NCBI RefSeq assembly: GCF_042610495.1
Contig: NZ_JBHGAP010000001.1
Span: 930,001-994,000, forward strand
Reading direction: 5' to 3'
Length of the DNA: 64,000 nucleotides
Source: RU20A sp042610495
GTDB lineage: Bacteria > Pseudomonadota > Alphaproteobacteria > Rhizobiales > Rhizobiaceae
In this document: positions 38,297 to 46,867 of the stretch, piece after piece
Layout: each line of letters begins with the position of its first letter
Position numbering within the stretch: the first letter of the stretch is position 1
Program-made: the position numbers and the translations under genes
Notes under the pieces: generated by a model
The model's database searches: none
What the model was told of the DNA's origin: nothing
The model's input: only the letters and a program-made list of their open reading frames with translations

Positions 38297-39727
38297 TCAG
38301 CCGCCCAGCCCGCTGCCCCAGGGACCGTGATGGCTGTCGGCGCCATCCACGCGGTCGAAGCCATGCGCGCCGAAGAAGTCGCGCTGCGCCTGGATGATGT
38401 TGGCCGTGCCGCGGCCGCGGCGGTAGCTGTCGAAATAGCCGAGCGCCGAGGCGAGCGCCGGAACCGGCAGTCCGCCGAGCGCCGCCGCCGAAACCACCCG
38501 GCGCAACGCACCATCGGTTTCCTTCACCAGACCCGCAAAGGCCGGCGTCACGATAAGGTTGGCAGCATCGGGCGCCTTGGTGAAGGCCGAGGTGATCTCG
38601 TCGAGGAACTGCGAGCGGATGATGCAGCCGGCGCGCCAGATACGGGCGATCGTCGGCATCGGGAGGTTCCAGCCGAATTCCTTCGAGGCACCCGCCATCA
38701 CGGCAAAGCCCTGCGCATAGGCACCGATCTTGCCGGCCAGCAGCGCGTCTTCCAGATCCTTGAGGAACGCCGCCTTGTCGGTGACGGCAAGCGGCGCGAC
38801 GGCGGGAAGACCGAGAACCTTTTCAGCCGCCTCGCGCTCTTCCTTCATGGAGGAGATCGAACGCGCCGCAACGGCCGCCTCGATGCCCGTGGCCGGAATG
38901 CCCATGGTCTGCGCCTCGATCGCCGACCACTTGCCGGTGCCCTTCTGGCCGGCCTTGTCGAGGATCATGTCGACGATCGGCTTGCCGGTGATCGGGTCGG
39001 CGACGTGGAGAACCTTTTCGGTGATCTCGATCAGGTAGGATTCGAGACGCCCCTTGTTCCAGGTGCCGAAGACCTGGCCGATCTCGTCGGCGCTCATCTT
39101 CAGGCCGTCGCGCAGGATGCCGTAGATTTCAGCGATCATCTGCATGTCGGCATATTCGATGCCGTTGTGGATCGTCTTGACGAAATGGCCGGCGCCGTTT
39201 TCGCCGAGCCAGGCCACGCAGGGCTCGTCATTGTACTTGGCGGCGATCGAGGTCAGCACCTTCTCCACGCGCTTCCAGGACTCTTCCGTCCCGCCCACCA
39301 TGATAGAAGGACCATGGCGCGCGCCCTCCTCGCCCCCGGAAACGCCCATGCCGATGAAGGTGAGCCCGGAATCCTTCAGCGCATCGAAACGGCGCATCGT
39401 GTCGCGGAAATTGGCATTGCCGGCATCGATCATGATGTCGCCGGCCGAGAGATACGGCTTGAGCAGCGCCATCTGCTGGTCGACCGGGTCGCCGGCCTTG
39501 ATCATGATGATGATCGGCCGCGGCGGACGGATGGCCGCCACAAATTCTTCAATGGTCTCGCAGCCGATCACCTGATCGCTGAGCGCGCCAGCCTCCTGCA
39601 CGAATTCGCGGGTGCGTTCGACCGTCCGGTTGAAAACGGCGATCTTGTTGCCCTTCTCGGCAATGTTGAGCGCCAGATTTGCGCCCATCACGCCAAGTCC
39701 GATAAGCCCGATTTCCGCCTGTGCCAC
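38297..39727 (-). CDS. gnd: 6-Phosphogluconate dehydrogenase, decarboxylating
   Basis: A 476-residue enzyme of the oxidative pentose phosphate pathway, giving ribulose 5-phosphate, CO2 and NADPH. Start at GTG 39727, which follows CGGAGG and gives the normal length. Residues include the nucleotide-binding GLIGLGVMGANLALN, GVSGGEEGARHGPSIM, the catalytic lysine segment HFVKTIHNGIEYADMQMI, and the C-terminal substrate motif FFGAHGFDRVDG. It is monocistronic with its own terminator. Confidence 0.97.
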   Translation of the reverse strand: MAQAEIGLIGLGVMGANLALNIAEKGNKIAVFNRTVERTREFVQEAGALSDQVIGCETIEEFVAAIRPPRPIIIMIKAGDPVDQQMALLKPYLSAGDIMIDAGNANFRDTMRRFDALKDSGLTFIGMGVSGGEEGARHGPSIMVGGTEESWKRVEKVLTSIAAKYNDEPCVAWLGENGAGHFVKTIHNGIEYADMQMIAEIYGILRDGLKMSADEIGQVFGTWNKGRLESYLIEITEKVLHVADPITGKPIVDMILDKAGQKGTGKWSAIEAQTMGIPATGIEAAVAARSISSMKEEREAAEKVLGLPAVAPLAVTDKAAFLKDLEDALLAGKIGAYAQGFAVMAGASKEFGWNLPMPTIARIWRAGCIIRSQFLDEITSAFTKAPDAANLIVTPAFAGLVKETDGALRRVVSAAALGGLPVPALASALGYFDSYRRGRGTANIIQAQRDFFGAHGFDRVDGADSHHGPWGSGLGG

Positions 39728-39805
39728 GTGTAAGCCTCCGTTTGACTTTTGTCGCGCGTGTTGTGGCACCTGAATCGATTTGGGACAAGGCATGTTTACG
39801 GGAAA

Positions 39806-39961
39806 TCAGAGCCTTGGCCGATCGTCCTGATCATCCAGCACCCGCCAGCTCGCCCCCTCGAGATCGTCATACTGGCCGCTCTTCAACGACCACAGGAAGG
39901 CAAAGAGCCCGAGGCCGCCGAGAAAAAGCGCGACCGGAATCAGATAGACCAGCGTGTTCAT
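39806..39961 (-). CDS. ccoS: Cytochrome cbb3 oxidase maturation protein CcoS/FixS
   Basis: A 51-residue protein: MNTLVYLIPVALFLGGLGLF, then AFLWSLKSGQYDDLEG and a polar tail. The single N-terminal membrane helix followed by FLWSLKSGQYDDLEGA is the CcoS hallmark. It overlaps the ccoI stop by four bases and is the last gene of ccoGHIS. CcoS is required, with CcoI, for copper insertion into the cbb3 oxidase. Confidence 0.93.
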   Translation of the reverse strand: MNTLVYLIPVALFLGGLGLFAFLWSLKSGQYDDLEGASWRVLDDQDDRPRL

Positions 39962-42249
39962 GCGACGCGCTCCCCGCCAAGCGGAATGCCGGCGCTATCG
40001 GCATTGCGCAGGTCGCGCCGAAGACCGCCCTGCCCCTTGAGCCGCAGCGCATTGACGACGACCACGAGCGAGGAGGTCGACATGGCGATGGCGGCCACGA
40101 GCGGCGTCGCATAGCCGAGAATGGCGATCGGAACGGCGATGACATTGTAGCCGATGGCCAGCGCGAAATTCTGGCGGATCAGCCGGCCCGCCCGTTGCGA
40201 GACCGCGATGGCCAGCGGCACGGCGCCGAGATCCTGATGCATGAAGACGAAATCCGCCGCCTGCCGGCCGACATCGGCCGCCGTCGCCGGCGCCATGGAC
40301 ACATGCGCGGCACTGAGAGCCGGCGCATCGTTGATGCCGTCGCCGACCATCAGCACGTGGTGACCGTGGCGGCTCGCCTCCTCGATCGTCCCGCTCTTGC
40401 CGCGTGGGGAAAGCCCCGCAAACCACCGCTCGATGCGAAGGCGCCGCGCCAGCTCCGCCACCACGGGCTGCCGGTCGCCGGAAAGGATGGCAAGGTCGAG
40501 CCCGCGGTCCCTCAGCGCATCCACCGCCTTGGCCACGCCCGGTCGCATCTGGTCCTCGAAACGGAACACCGCCGCCACCGTGCCGTTCCTCGACAGCACC
40601 GCCTCCGAGAACGCCCCGGCGTCGGGCTGCTCGGAGCCGCCGGCAAAGGCGCGGCTGCCGAGCCGCCAGACAGCACCGTCGATCTCGGCCTCCATGCCGC
40701 CGCCCGGAATCTCCCGGAGCGTTTCGAGCGACCGGACCGGTGCGCCGGCCGCCGCATGCAGCGCCATCGACAAGGGATGGCGCGAGCCGGCCGCCAGACT
40801 GGCAGCCCGCATCATCACGTCCGGCGTCACCGCGTTGCCATTGACGAGGCGCGGCTTGCCGATCGTCAGCGTACCGGTCTTGTCGAAGAGCACGGTGTCG
40901 ATTTCGGCCAGCCGCTCCATGGCCGAGCCATCCTTGACCATGACGCCCCCCTCGAAGAGCCGTCCGGCCGCAACCACCTGCACCACGGGAACGGCAAGGC
41001 CGAGCGCACAGGGGCAGGTGATGATGAGAACCGCAACGGCAATCAGCATCGCATGCTGCACGTCGCCCTCGACCAGCATCCAGCCGATGAAGGAAAGCAG
41101 CGCCAGGAGATGCACGGCCGGGGAGTAATAGCGCGCCGCCCGGTCGGCGATGCGGCGGTAGCGGGCGCGTCCGCCCTCGGCCGCTTCCATGAGCGTGATC
41201 ACGTCGGCAAGGAAAGAATCGCGCGCCGATGCGGTCGCGACAAGCGTCAGCGCGCCCGTCAGGTTCAGCGTACCCCCCTGCACCGCCACGCCGGCCTTGA
41301 CCGGCACCGGCGCGCTCTCGCCGTTGACCAGCGAGCAGTCGAGATCACTTGCTCCCGTCAGGACGGTTCCATCGACAGGAATGCGGTCACCGGCCGCAAC
41401 CAGAATGCGATCTCCCGGACGAATGTCGGCCGTCGCGCGGTATTCGCGCGCGCCGTCATCACGTTCCACCATGGCGCAGCGCGGCATCAGCCGCGCCAGA
41501 CCGCTGATCGCCGACCGTGCCCGCCCCCGCATCAGATGGTCGAGCGTACGGCCGATGAGCAGGAAGAACAGCAGCGTGACGGAGGCATCGAACCAGGCAT
41601 GCGCACCGTGGTGGATCGTCTCGTAGAGCGACATGCAATAGGAGAGCGTCACGGCCAGCGCGATCGGCACATCCATGTTGGTGCGGCCATGCCTGAGCGC
41701 CCGGAAGGCGGAGAGGTAGAAGAAGCGCCCCGCATAGATCAGCGCCGGTCCGGCGATCATCGCCGAGATCCAGTGGAAGAGATCGCGCGTGGCATGATCG
41801 GCACCCGACCACACCGACACCGACAGCAGCATGATGTTGGCCGCCGCAAAACCCGAGACGGCGACAGCGCGGATCAACCCCTGCAGCTCCCGGTCGGTCT
41901 CCTCCTCGCCCGGCGTGAAGAGGTGCACGGCATAGCCCGTGCCGGCAAGGGGGGCCAGGATGGCACGCGGATCGACCGGCCCGCCCTCGCCCGCCTCGCG
42001 AAACACGACGCTGAGACGCCGCGTGGAGAGATTGACGCGGGCGCTCAGAAGATCTGCCTGCCCCGCAAGCGCGCCCTCGAGCGTCGTGATACAGGTGCCG
42101 CAATGCACGCCCGGCACGCTGAGGTCGATCTGGCGGCAGCCGTTGCCGAGCGGGCGGCTGGCAAGCAGCAGTTCCTCCGATGGCGGTAGCTCACCGCCCG
42201 CGCCGGCCATGTCGAGGGCCGCTTCCGTCCCCGGTGCGCAGCAGCTCAT
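39958..42249 (-). CDS. ccoI: Copper-translocating P-type ATPase CcoI/FixI
   Basis: About 763 residues from ATG 42249, which overlaps the ccoH stop (ATGA). An N-terminal metal-binding domain has GVHCGTC (near residue 50), and an earlier MSCCAPG cysteine pair is present. The membrane metal site is TCPCALGLAVP, the phosphorylation motif DKTGTLT, and the hinge GDGINDAPAL. In the fix/cco context it supplies copper for CuB of the cbb3 oxidase. It is coupled to ccoH and ccoS. Confidence 0.95.
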   Translation of the reverse strand: MSCCAPGTEAALDMAGAGGELPPSEELLLASRPLGNGCRQIDLSVPGVHCGTCITTLEGALAGQADLLSARVNLSTRRLSVVFREAGEGGPVDPRAILAPLAGTGYAVHLFTPGEEETDRELQGLIRAVAVSGFAAANIMLLSVSVWSGADHATRDLFHWISAMIAGPALIYAGRFFYLSAFRALRHGRTNMDVPIALAVTLSYCMSLYETIHHGAHAWFDASVTLLFFLLIGRTLDHLMRGRARSAISGLARLMPRCAMVERDDGAREYRATADIRPGDRILVAAGDRIPVDGTVLTGASDLDCSLVNGESAPVPVKAGVAVQGGTLNLTGALTLVATASARDSFLADVITLMEAAEGGRARYRRIADRAARYYSPAVHLLALLSFIGWMLVEGDVQHAMLIAVAVLIITCPCALGLAVPVVQVVAAGRLFEGGVMVKDGSAMERLAEIDTVLFDKTGTLTIGKPRLVNGNAVTPDVMMRAASLAAGSRHPLSMALHAAAGAPVRSLETLREIPGGGMEAEIDGAVWRLGSRAFAGGSEQPDAGAFSEAVLSRNGTVAAVFRFEDQMRPGVAKAVDALRDRGLDLAILSGDRQPVVAELARRLRIERWFAGLSPRGKSGTIEEASRHGHHVLMVGDGINDAPALSAAHVSMAPATAADVGRQAADFVFMHQDLGAVPLAIAVSQRAGRLIRQNFALAIGYNVIAVPIAILGYATPLVAAIAMSTSSLVVVVNALRLKGQGGLRRDLRNADSAGIPLGGERVA

Positions 42250-42767
42250 GGCCGGCCTCCCGTCACAACGAGCCGTACCGCCTCCCGGTAAAGCCGGCGG
42301 GTCTTGCCCTGTGCATCCGTGCCGGTCGTGTCGATGTCGGCGATCCACTGGCCGGGCTTGATGGCGAGCGTCGCCGTATAGGTTCCGTCCCCCTTCGGCG
42401 TCAGGTCAAAGATCAGATCCTCGTGGCTTTCCACGGGCCGGCGGAACGCGGCCTGTACGCGCGCAACACCGGCAAGCGGCGTGCCGTCGGCCGCAAGCAG
42501 CCGGTAGGTGACCGATCCGCTGTCGGCCGCAAGCGTCGTGCGGATGCCGCTCGCCGTCAGCGCCCGGGCCTCCGCCGCCTTCTCGTTGAATTCCTGGCTT
42601 GCGACATAGGAATTTTCGACGACGAGGCCGCTCCAGGTGGAGGTCGCATACCAGGCCATCAGCAGGTTGACGGAGATCACCGTGCCGAAGAATGCGATGA
42701 GGATCGCCAGCATGTGCCAGCCGGTAAAGACCTTCTCGCGCGGTTCAACCATGCTTTTCGCCATCAT
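42246..42767 (-). CDS. ccoH: CcoH/FixH-like cbb3 oxidase assembly protein
   Basis: A 173-residue protein with one N-terminal membrane helix (VFTGWHMLAILIAFFGTVISVN) and a periplasmic beta-rich FixH domain (SGLVVENSYVASQEFNE, AFRRPVESHEDLIFDL, PGQWIADIDTTG). CcoH stays with the oxidase during assembly. It overlaps ccoG and ccoI at both ends. Confidence 0.94.
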   Translation of the reverse strand: MMAKSMVEPREKVFTGWHMLAILIAFFGTVISVNLLMAWYATSTWSGLVVENSYVASQEFNEKAAEARALTASGIRTTLAADSGSVTYRLLAADGTPLAGVARVQAAFRRPVESHEDLIFDLTPKGDGTYTATLAIKPGQWIADIDTTGTDAQGKTRRLYREAVRLVVTGGRP

Positions 42768-44347
42768 TCTTCTCCCGGTGCGTTGAAATGGGCGTTGTAG
42801 ATTTCCCGCTCGTGGCTGGCTGTGTCCTCGGCGATGAAGCGCAGACCCGCATCATCGTCGTCCACGTCGGACAGCGCGTCCTTCGGCAGTGTCACGAAGA
42901 CCTTGAGCGTCGTCACCCTGTCGGGGCTGACGGGCACCGCGAAACTGCGGCCATCGCCCGGTGCCTGACCGGCGATCCGCATCACCGCACCCGGCAGGCC
43001 CTCCATGGACAGCGTGATGACACGCTCCTCGGGGATCATGTTCAGGAGCTTCACGACATAGCCGTTGCGCACCGAACCATCGGATTCGAGCACGAATTGC
43101 GGGTTGCGGTCGTGAAGCACGTTGAGCTCCAGCCGGTCGCGCGACAAAAGCGCCATGAGCAGACCCACGCCGACCAGCGTCCAGACCCCCATGTAGAGAA
43201 GCGTGCGTGGCCGGAAGATCACGTGCCAGTCGAAATGCCGGAGCTTTTCGGTAAACGCGCCGCTCGCGTCCCGCACCCGCGTCGGGTCGATCGCCCCATC
43301 GGCGCCGCGCGCCAGTGCCATGTTGGCCTCGTAGTCGCTGAGCGTCGCATAGGAGATCAGCCCGCGCTCGCGGCCGATCTTGTCCATCACGCCATCGCAG
43401 GCATCAATGCACAGCGCACAGGTGATGCATTCCAGCTGCTGGCCGTCGCGAATGTCGATGCCCATGGGACAGACGACGACGCAGGCATTGCAATCCACGC
43501 AGTCGCCGACGGAGGCACCGGCCGCGATCGCCTTCTTGGCATGCTTGGTGCGCGGCTCGCCCCGCCAGTCATTGTAGGTGACAACCAGCGAATTCTCGTC
43601 GAGCATGGCCGCCTGGATGCGCGGCCAGGGGCACATATAGGTGCAGACCTGCTCGCGCATGAGACCGCCGAAGACATAGGTCGTCGCCGTCAGGATGGCG
43701 ATGGTGATGTAGGCGACCGGCGCGGCGGCGCCCGTCAGCACATTGAGAAGCAATGTCGGCGCATCCGCGAAGTAGAAGATCCAGGCACCGCCGGTCGCAA
43801 CCCCGATCAGCAGCCAGATCGCATGCTTGCTCGCCCGCTTCCACAGCTTGTCGATGCTCCAGGGCGCCGCATCGAGCTTGATGCGGGCATTGCGGTCACC
43901 CTCGATAAAGCGTTCGACCACCAGGAAGAGATCGACCCAGACCGTCTGCGGACAGGCATAGCCGCACCAGGCGCGACCAACGGCGGAGGTGACAAGGAAC
44001 AGTCCGAACCCCGCCATGACGAGCAGGCCGGCGACGAAGAAGAACTCCTGCGGCCAGATCTCAATGAAGAAGAAATAGAAGCGACGCCCGGCGAGATCGA
44101 TCAGAACGGCCTGATCCGGCGCATAAGGACCACGATCCCAGCGGATCCAGGGCGTCAGGTAATAGATGCCGAGCGTGACCAGCATTACCAGCCACTTGAA
44201 CTGCCGAAACCGTCCGCTGGCGCGCTTGGGAAAGATCTTCCTGCGCTTCTCGTAAAGCGGCTTGCGCAGCTTTGCCGAATTGACCGGCTGCGCATCGTGG
44301 CGCTCGACATCGACGGTTTCGAGATCGGGGGCGGTGTAGAGATTCAT
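42764..44347 (-). CDS. ccoG: CcoG/FixG, membrane iron-sulfur cupric reductase for cbb3 assembly
   Basis: About 527 residues from ATG 44347. Five to six membrane segments. NosR/NapH-type motifs: CGYACPQTVWVD, CTYMCPWPRIQAAM, and two 4Fe-4S ferredoxin motifs, CVDCNACVVVCPMGI and CITCALCIDACD. A periplasmic C-terminal Ig-like domain ends the protein. CcoG reduces Cu(II) for insertion into the oxidase. The operon promoter upstream has an FNR/FixK-type box at 44400. Confidence 0.96.
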   Translation of the reverse strand: MNLYTAPDLETVDVERHDAQPVNSAKLRKPLYEKRRKIFPKRASGRFRQFKWLVMLVTLGIYYLTPWIRWDRGPYAPDQAVLIDLAGRRFYFFFIEIWPQEFFFVAGLLVMAGFGLFLVTSAVGRAWCGYACPQTVWVDLFLVVERFIEGDRNARIKLDAAPWSIDKLWKRASKHAIWLLIGVATGGAWIFYFADAPTLLLNVLTGAAAPVAYITIAILTATTYVFGGLMREQVCTYMCPWPRIQAAMLDENSLVVTYNDWRGEPRTKHAKKAIAAGASVGDCVDCNACVVVCPMGIDIRDGQQLECITCALCIDACDGVMDKIGRERGLISYATLSDYEANMALARGADGAIDPTRVRDASGAFTEKLRHFDWHVIFRPRTLLYMGVWTLVGVGLLMALLSRDRLELNVLHDRNPQFVLESDGSVRNGYVVKLLNMIPEERVITLSMEGLPGAVMRIAGQAPGDGRSFAVPVSPDRVTTLKVFVTLPKDALSDVDDDDAGLRFIAEDTASHEREIYNAHFNAPGEE

Positions 44348-44399
44348 CGGGCATGTCCTCGTGGTGACAGCCTTCTCCCATGCACCTCCGCCGGACACC

Positions 44400-44413
44400 T
44401 TGACTTAAGTCAA
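44400..44413. promoter_or_regulatory. Anaerobox (FNR/FixK-type site) upstream of ccoGHIS
   Basis: TTGACTTAAGTCAA, a perfect palindrome matching the TTGA-N6-TCAA core, 53 bases before the ccoG start. It also lies upstream of the divergent VOC gene. Confidence 0.85.
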
Positions 44414-44488
44414 TCTGCGGCATTGTGGCGCTTGCGCGGGCATGGTAGGAATGAGAACAAAACAGGATCAGACTTGCGGGAGAAGCCG

Positions 44489-44881
44489 ATGCCCAGCGCA
44501 GAAACCACCACGCGTCCGCCACGCGACAACCGGATCGACTACGTGGAATTCAACGTCACCGATATCGCCCGCTCGAAGGCTTTCTACGGGAGCGCATTCG
44601 GCTGGCAGTTTGTGGATTACGGGCCGGCCTATTGCGAATTCCGCGACGGGCGCCTGGCCGGCGGCTTGACGACCACGGCACCGGTGCGTGCAAGCGGTGG
44701 TCCCCTCGTCATTCTCTACGCCGACGATATCGAAGCCGCGGAAGCCAGGGTGACGGCGGCCGGCGGCACGATCAGCCAGCCGATCTTCACCTTCCCCGGC
44801 GGCCGGCGCTTCCATTTCACCGATTCGGACGGCTACGAACTCGCCGTCTGGACGGAGAACGCCGGACCGCCGTCCGCCTGA
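44489..44881 (+). CDS. VOC-family (glyoxalase/bleomycin-resistance-like) protein
   Basis: A 130-residue protein with one VOC domain (two beta-alpha-beta-beta-beta units): IDYVEFNVTDIARSKAFYGSAFGWQF, CEFRDGRLAGGL, and FPGGRRFHFTDSDGYELAVW. VOC proteins are metal-dependent enzymes or binding proteins of varied function. It sits divergently between the two cco operons and could share the anaerobox with ccoG. The start at ATG 44489 has GGGAGA. Confidence 0.9.
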   Translation: MPSAETTTRPPRDNRIDYVEFNVTDIARSKAFYGSAFGWQFVDYGPAYCEFRDGRLAGGLTTTAPVRASGGPLVILYADDIEAAEARVTAAGGTISQPIFTFPGGRRFHFTDSDGYELAVWTENAGPPSA

Positions 44882-44930
44882 GAACGGACATACCCCCTCG
44901 CGGCGGGCATCTCATATCGCGGCGGACAGG

Positions 44931-44963
44931 CAAAAAGGCCACGCAGGTCTCCCCGCGTGGCCT
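44931..44963 (-). terminator. Terminator of ccoNOQP
   Basis: A 9-bp stem (AGGCCACGC with GCGTGGCCT) preceded by an A-run, so minus-strand transcripts get a T-run. It is about 130 bases after the ccoP stop, beyond a repeat element. Confidence 0.8.
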
Positions 44964-44983
44964 CGCCTCTCCCCGGCCCGGTA

Positions 44984-45092
44984 TGAGCGCTTGGAGCGCT
45001 GTCCGATCTGACAGGATCAGATCGGCGCTCTAAGCCCGCTTTTTTAAAGCATAATCTTGTCGATCCTCGTTTCACTCGGGTCGGATTATGCT
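44984..45092. repeat. Two-hairpin mosaic element adjoining the ccoP stop codon
   Basis: Hairpin 1 (about 44994-45130 region start to 45130 not extended; core 44995-45031) pairs GAGCGC...CCGATCTGA with TCAGATCGG...GCGCTC. Hairpin 2 (45048-45092) has arms AGCATAATC and GATTATGCT. The two-palindrome layout matches rhizobial intergenic mosaic elements. The second arm ends one base before the ccoP stop codon. Confidence 0.75.
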
Positions 45093-45956
45093 CTATTCGC
45101 CGCCGCCCAGCGAATGCACGAAGACGGCGAGTTCCTTGACGGTCGTATCGCCGAGGCGGGCCTGCCAGGCCGGCATCACGCCGTGCTTGGGTGCGCGCAT
45201 CTGCGCGATGATCGCCGCCTCGCCCTTGCCCTTCAGCCAGATGGCGTCCGACAGGTTCGGCGCGCCTACATCCCGGTTGCCCCTGGCGTCCTCGCCATGG
45301 CAGGCCGCGCAATTGTCGGCGAAGATCTGCTTGCCGGGTCCGACAAGCGCCGCATCAGACGGCGTGTCCGACAGGCTGACCACATAGGCCGCCGCCTGCT
45401 TCATCTGCTCGGGCGTCAGCAAGTCGGCAAAGGACGGCATTTCCGAGACACGAGTATCGGGGTCCTGCGTGTAGCGGATGCCGTGCAGGATCGTCGTGTA
45501 GATCTGCTCAGCCGAGCCGCCCCACAGCCAGTCGTCGTCGTTGAGGTTGGGATAGCCCGGCCCACCCGCCGCCCCCGTGCCATGGCACTGGGCGCAGTTG
45601 ACCTTGAAGGCGGAGGCACCCGCGGCAATCGCGAACTGGCTGAGCTGCGGATCGGCAACGATCTGATCGACGCTGGCAGCGGCGATCTTCTCGATGAACC
45701 CGGCCTGCGCCATCTTGGCATCGGCGAGTTCGGTGGCAACCTCGGCGCGGCTGGAATAGCCGAGAAGCCCCTTGGTGGATCCCGTCAGCAGCGGGATCGA
45801 GGGATAGGCGATCGCATAGCCGATGGCCCACAGGATGGTGAGGTAGAAGGTCCAGACCCACCAGCGCGGCATCGGATTGTTCAGTTCGCGAATGCCGTCC
45901 CATTCATGGCCGGTGGTCTCGACGCCACTCAGTTCGTCCACATGTTTCTCGGCCAT
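45093..45956 (-). CDS. ccoP: Cytochrome c oxidase cbb3-type subunit III (dihaem)
   Basis: A 287-residue protein that passes electrons from cytochrome bc1 or c to CcoO/CcoN. An N-terminal domain with one membrane helix (MPRWWVWTFYLTILWAIGY) is followed by two cytochrome c domains with CAQCH and CAACH haem sites. The start at ATG 45956 has AGGAGG supplied by the end of ccoQ, two bases upstream of overlap. It is the last gene of ccoNOQP. Confidence 0.97.
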   Translation of the reverse strand: MAEKHVDELSGVETTGHEWDGIRELNNPMPRWWVWTFYLTILWAIGYAIAYPSIPLLTGSTKGLLGYSSRAEVATELADAKMAQAGFIEKIAAASVDQIVADPQLSQFAIAAGASAFKVNCAQCHGTGAAGGPGYPNLNDDDWLWGGSAEQIYTTILHGIRYTQDPDTRVSEMPSFADLLTPEQMKQAAAYVVSLSDTPSDAALVGPGKQIFADNCAACHGEDARGNRDVGAPNLSDAIWLKGKGEAAIIAQMRAPKHGVMPAWQARLGDTTVKELAVFVHSLGGGE

Positions 45957-45958
45957 GA

Positions 45959-46111
45959 TCAATCCTCCTTCAGAGGGATTTCGGCGGCGCTGGCGGCTTC
46001 CTTTCCGCCGCCGGGACGCAGGGTGAAGAGGATGACGCCCGCAAAGAACAGCGTCATGGCGAGCAGCCCCCAGCTGTCGGCGAAATGCCGCATGGCAGTG
46101 TAGGTTTCCAT
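45959..46111 (-). CDS. ccoQ: Cytochrome cbb3 oxidase subunit CcoQ/FixQ
   Basis: A 50-residue single-span protein: METYTAMRHFADSWGLLAM, then TLFFAGVILFTLRPGG and a polar tail. This matches CcoQ in size, topology and the FADSWGL motif. CcoQ stabilises the oxidase complex. It lies two bases before ccoP and 11 bases after ccoO. Confidence 0.93.
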   Translation of the reverse strand: METYTAMRHFADSWGLLAMTLFFAGVILFTLRPGGGKEAASAAEIPLKED

Positions 46112-46122
46112 CGGGGTGCTCC

Positions 46123-46854
46123 TTACCGGTAGCCGGTTGCGGGATCGTAGGTGGAGAAATCGACCAGCGTGCCGAGCATCTGCAGATAGGCCACGAGTGC
46201 ATCCATCTCCGTCAACCGCTTCGGATTGCCGTCGAAATCGGCGATCTTCACCTTGGGATAGCGGGCCTCGAGCCCGGTCGTATCCGCGTTCGGATCGACC
46301 TGTGCCTTGAGATCGGCCTCGGCATTGTCGATCATCGCATGGTCATAGGGCACGCCGACATCGGCATTGGCCTTCAGGTTCGCCGCCAGATTTTCGACCT
46401 TGAGATCGGTCGTCGCCAGGAAGCTGTAGCCCGGCATGATCGATTCCGGCACGACCGAGCGCGGCTCGGTCAGGTGCTGCACGTGCCATTCGTCCGAATA
46501 GCGGCCGCCGACACGGGCGAGATCCGGCCCGGTGCGCTTCGACCCCCACTGGAAGGGATGGTCGTACATGGACTCAGCCGCAAGGCTGTAGTGGCCGTAG
46601 CGCTCCACCTCGTCGCGGAACGGACGGATCATCTGGCTGTGGCAGACATAACAGCCTTCGCGGATGTAGATGTTGCGGCCCTCCAGCTCCAGCGGCGTGT
46701 AGGGCCGCATGCCTTCCACCTTCTCGATCGTGTTCTCGAGGTAGAAGAGCGGTGCGATCTCCACGATGCCGCCGATGGAGACGACGAGCAGCGAGCCGAC
46801 CAGGAGGAGCGTCGCGTTGCGCTCCAGGATCGCGTGTTTGTCGAGAATGGACAT
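46123..46854 (-). CDS. ccoO: Cytochrome c oxidase cbb3-type subunit II (monohaem)
   Basis: A 243-residue protein with an N-terminal membrane helix (LLLVGSLLVVSIGGIVEIAPLF) and one cytochrome c site in REGCYVCHSQMIRPF, with the axial Met in the ESIMPGYSFL region. It carries electrons between CcoP and CcoN. AGGAGGG precedes ATG 46854. Confidence 0.97.
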   Translation of the reverse strand: MSILDKHAILERNATLLLVGSLLVVSIGGIVEIAPLFYLENTIEKVEGMRPYTPLELEGRNIYIREGCYVCHSQMIRPFRDEVERYGHYSLAAESMYDHPFQWGSKRTGPDLARVGGRYSDEWHVQHLTEPRSVVPESIMPGYSFLATTDLKVENLAANLKANADVGVPYDHAMIDNAEADLKAQVDPNADTTGLEARYPKVKIADFDGNPKRLTEMDALVAYLQMLGTLVDFSTYDPATGYR

Positions 46855-46867
46855 GGGTCATGCCCTC

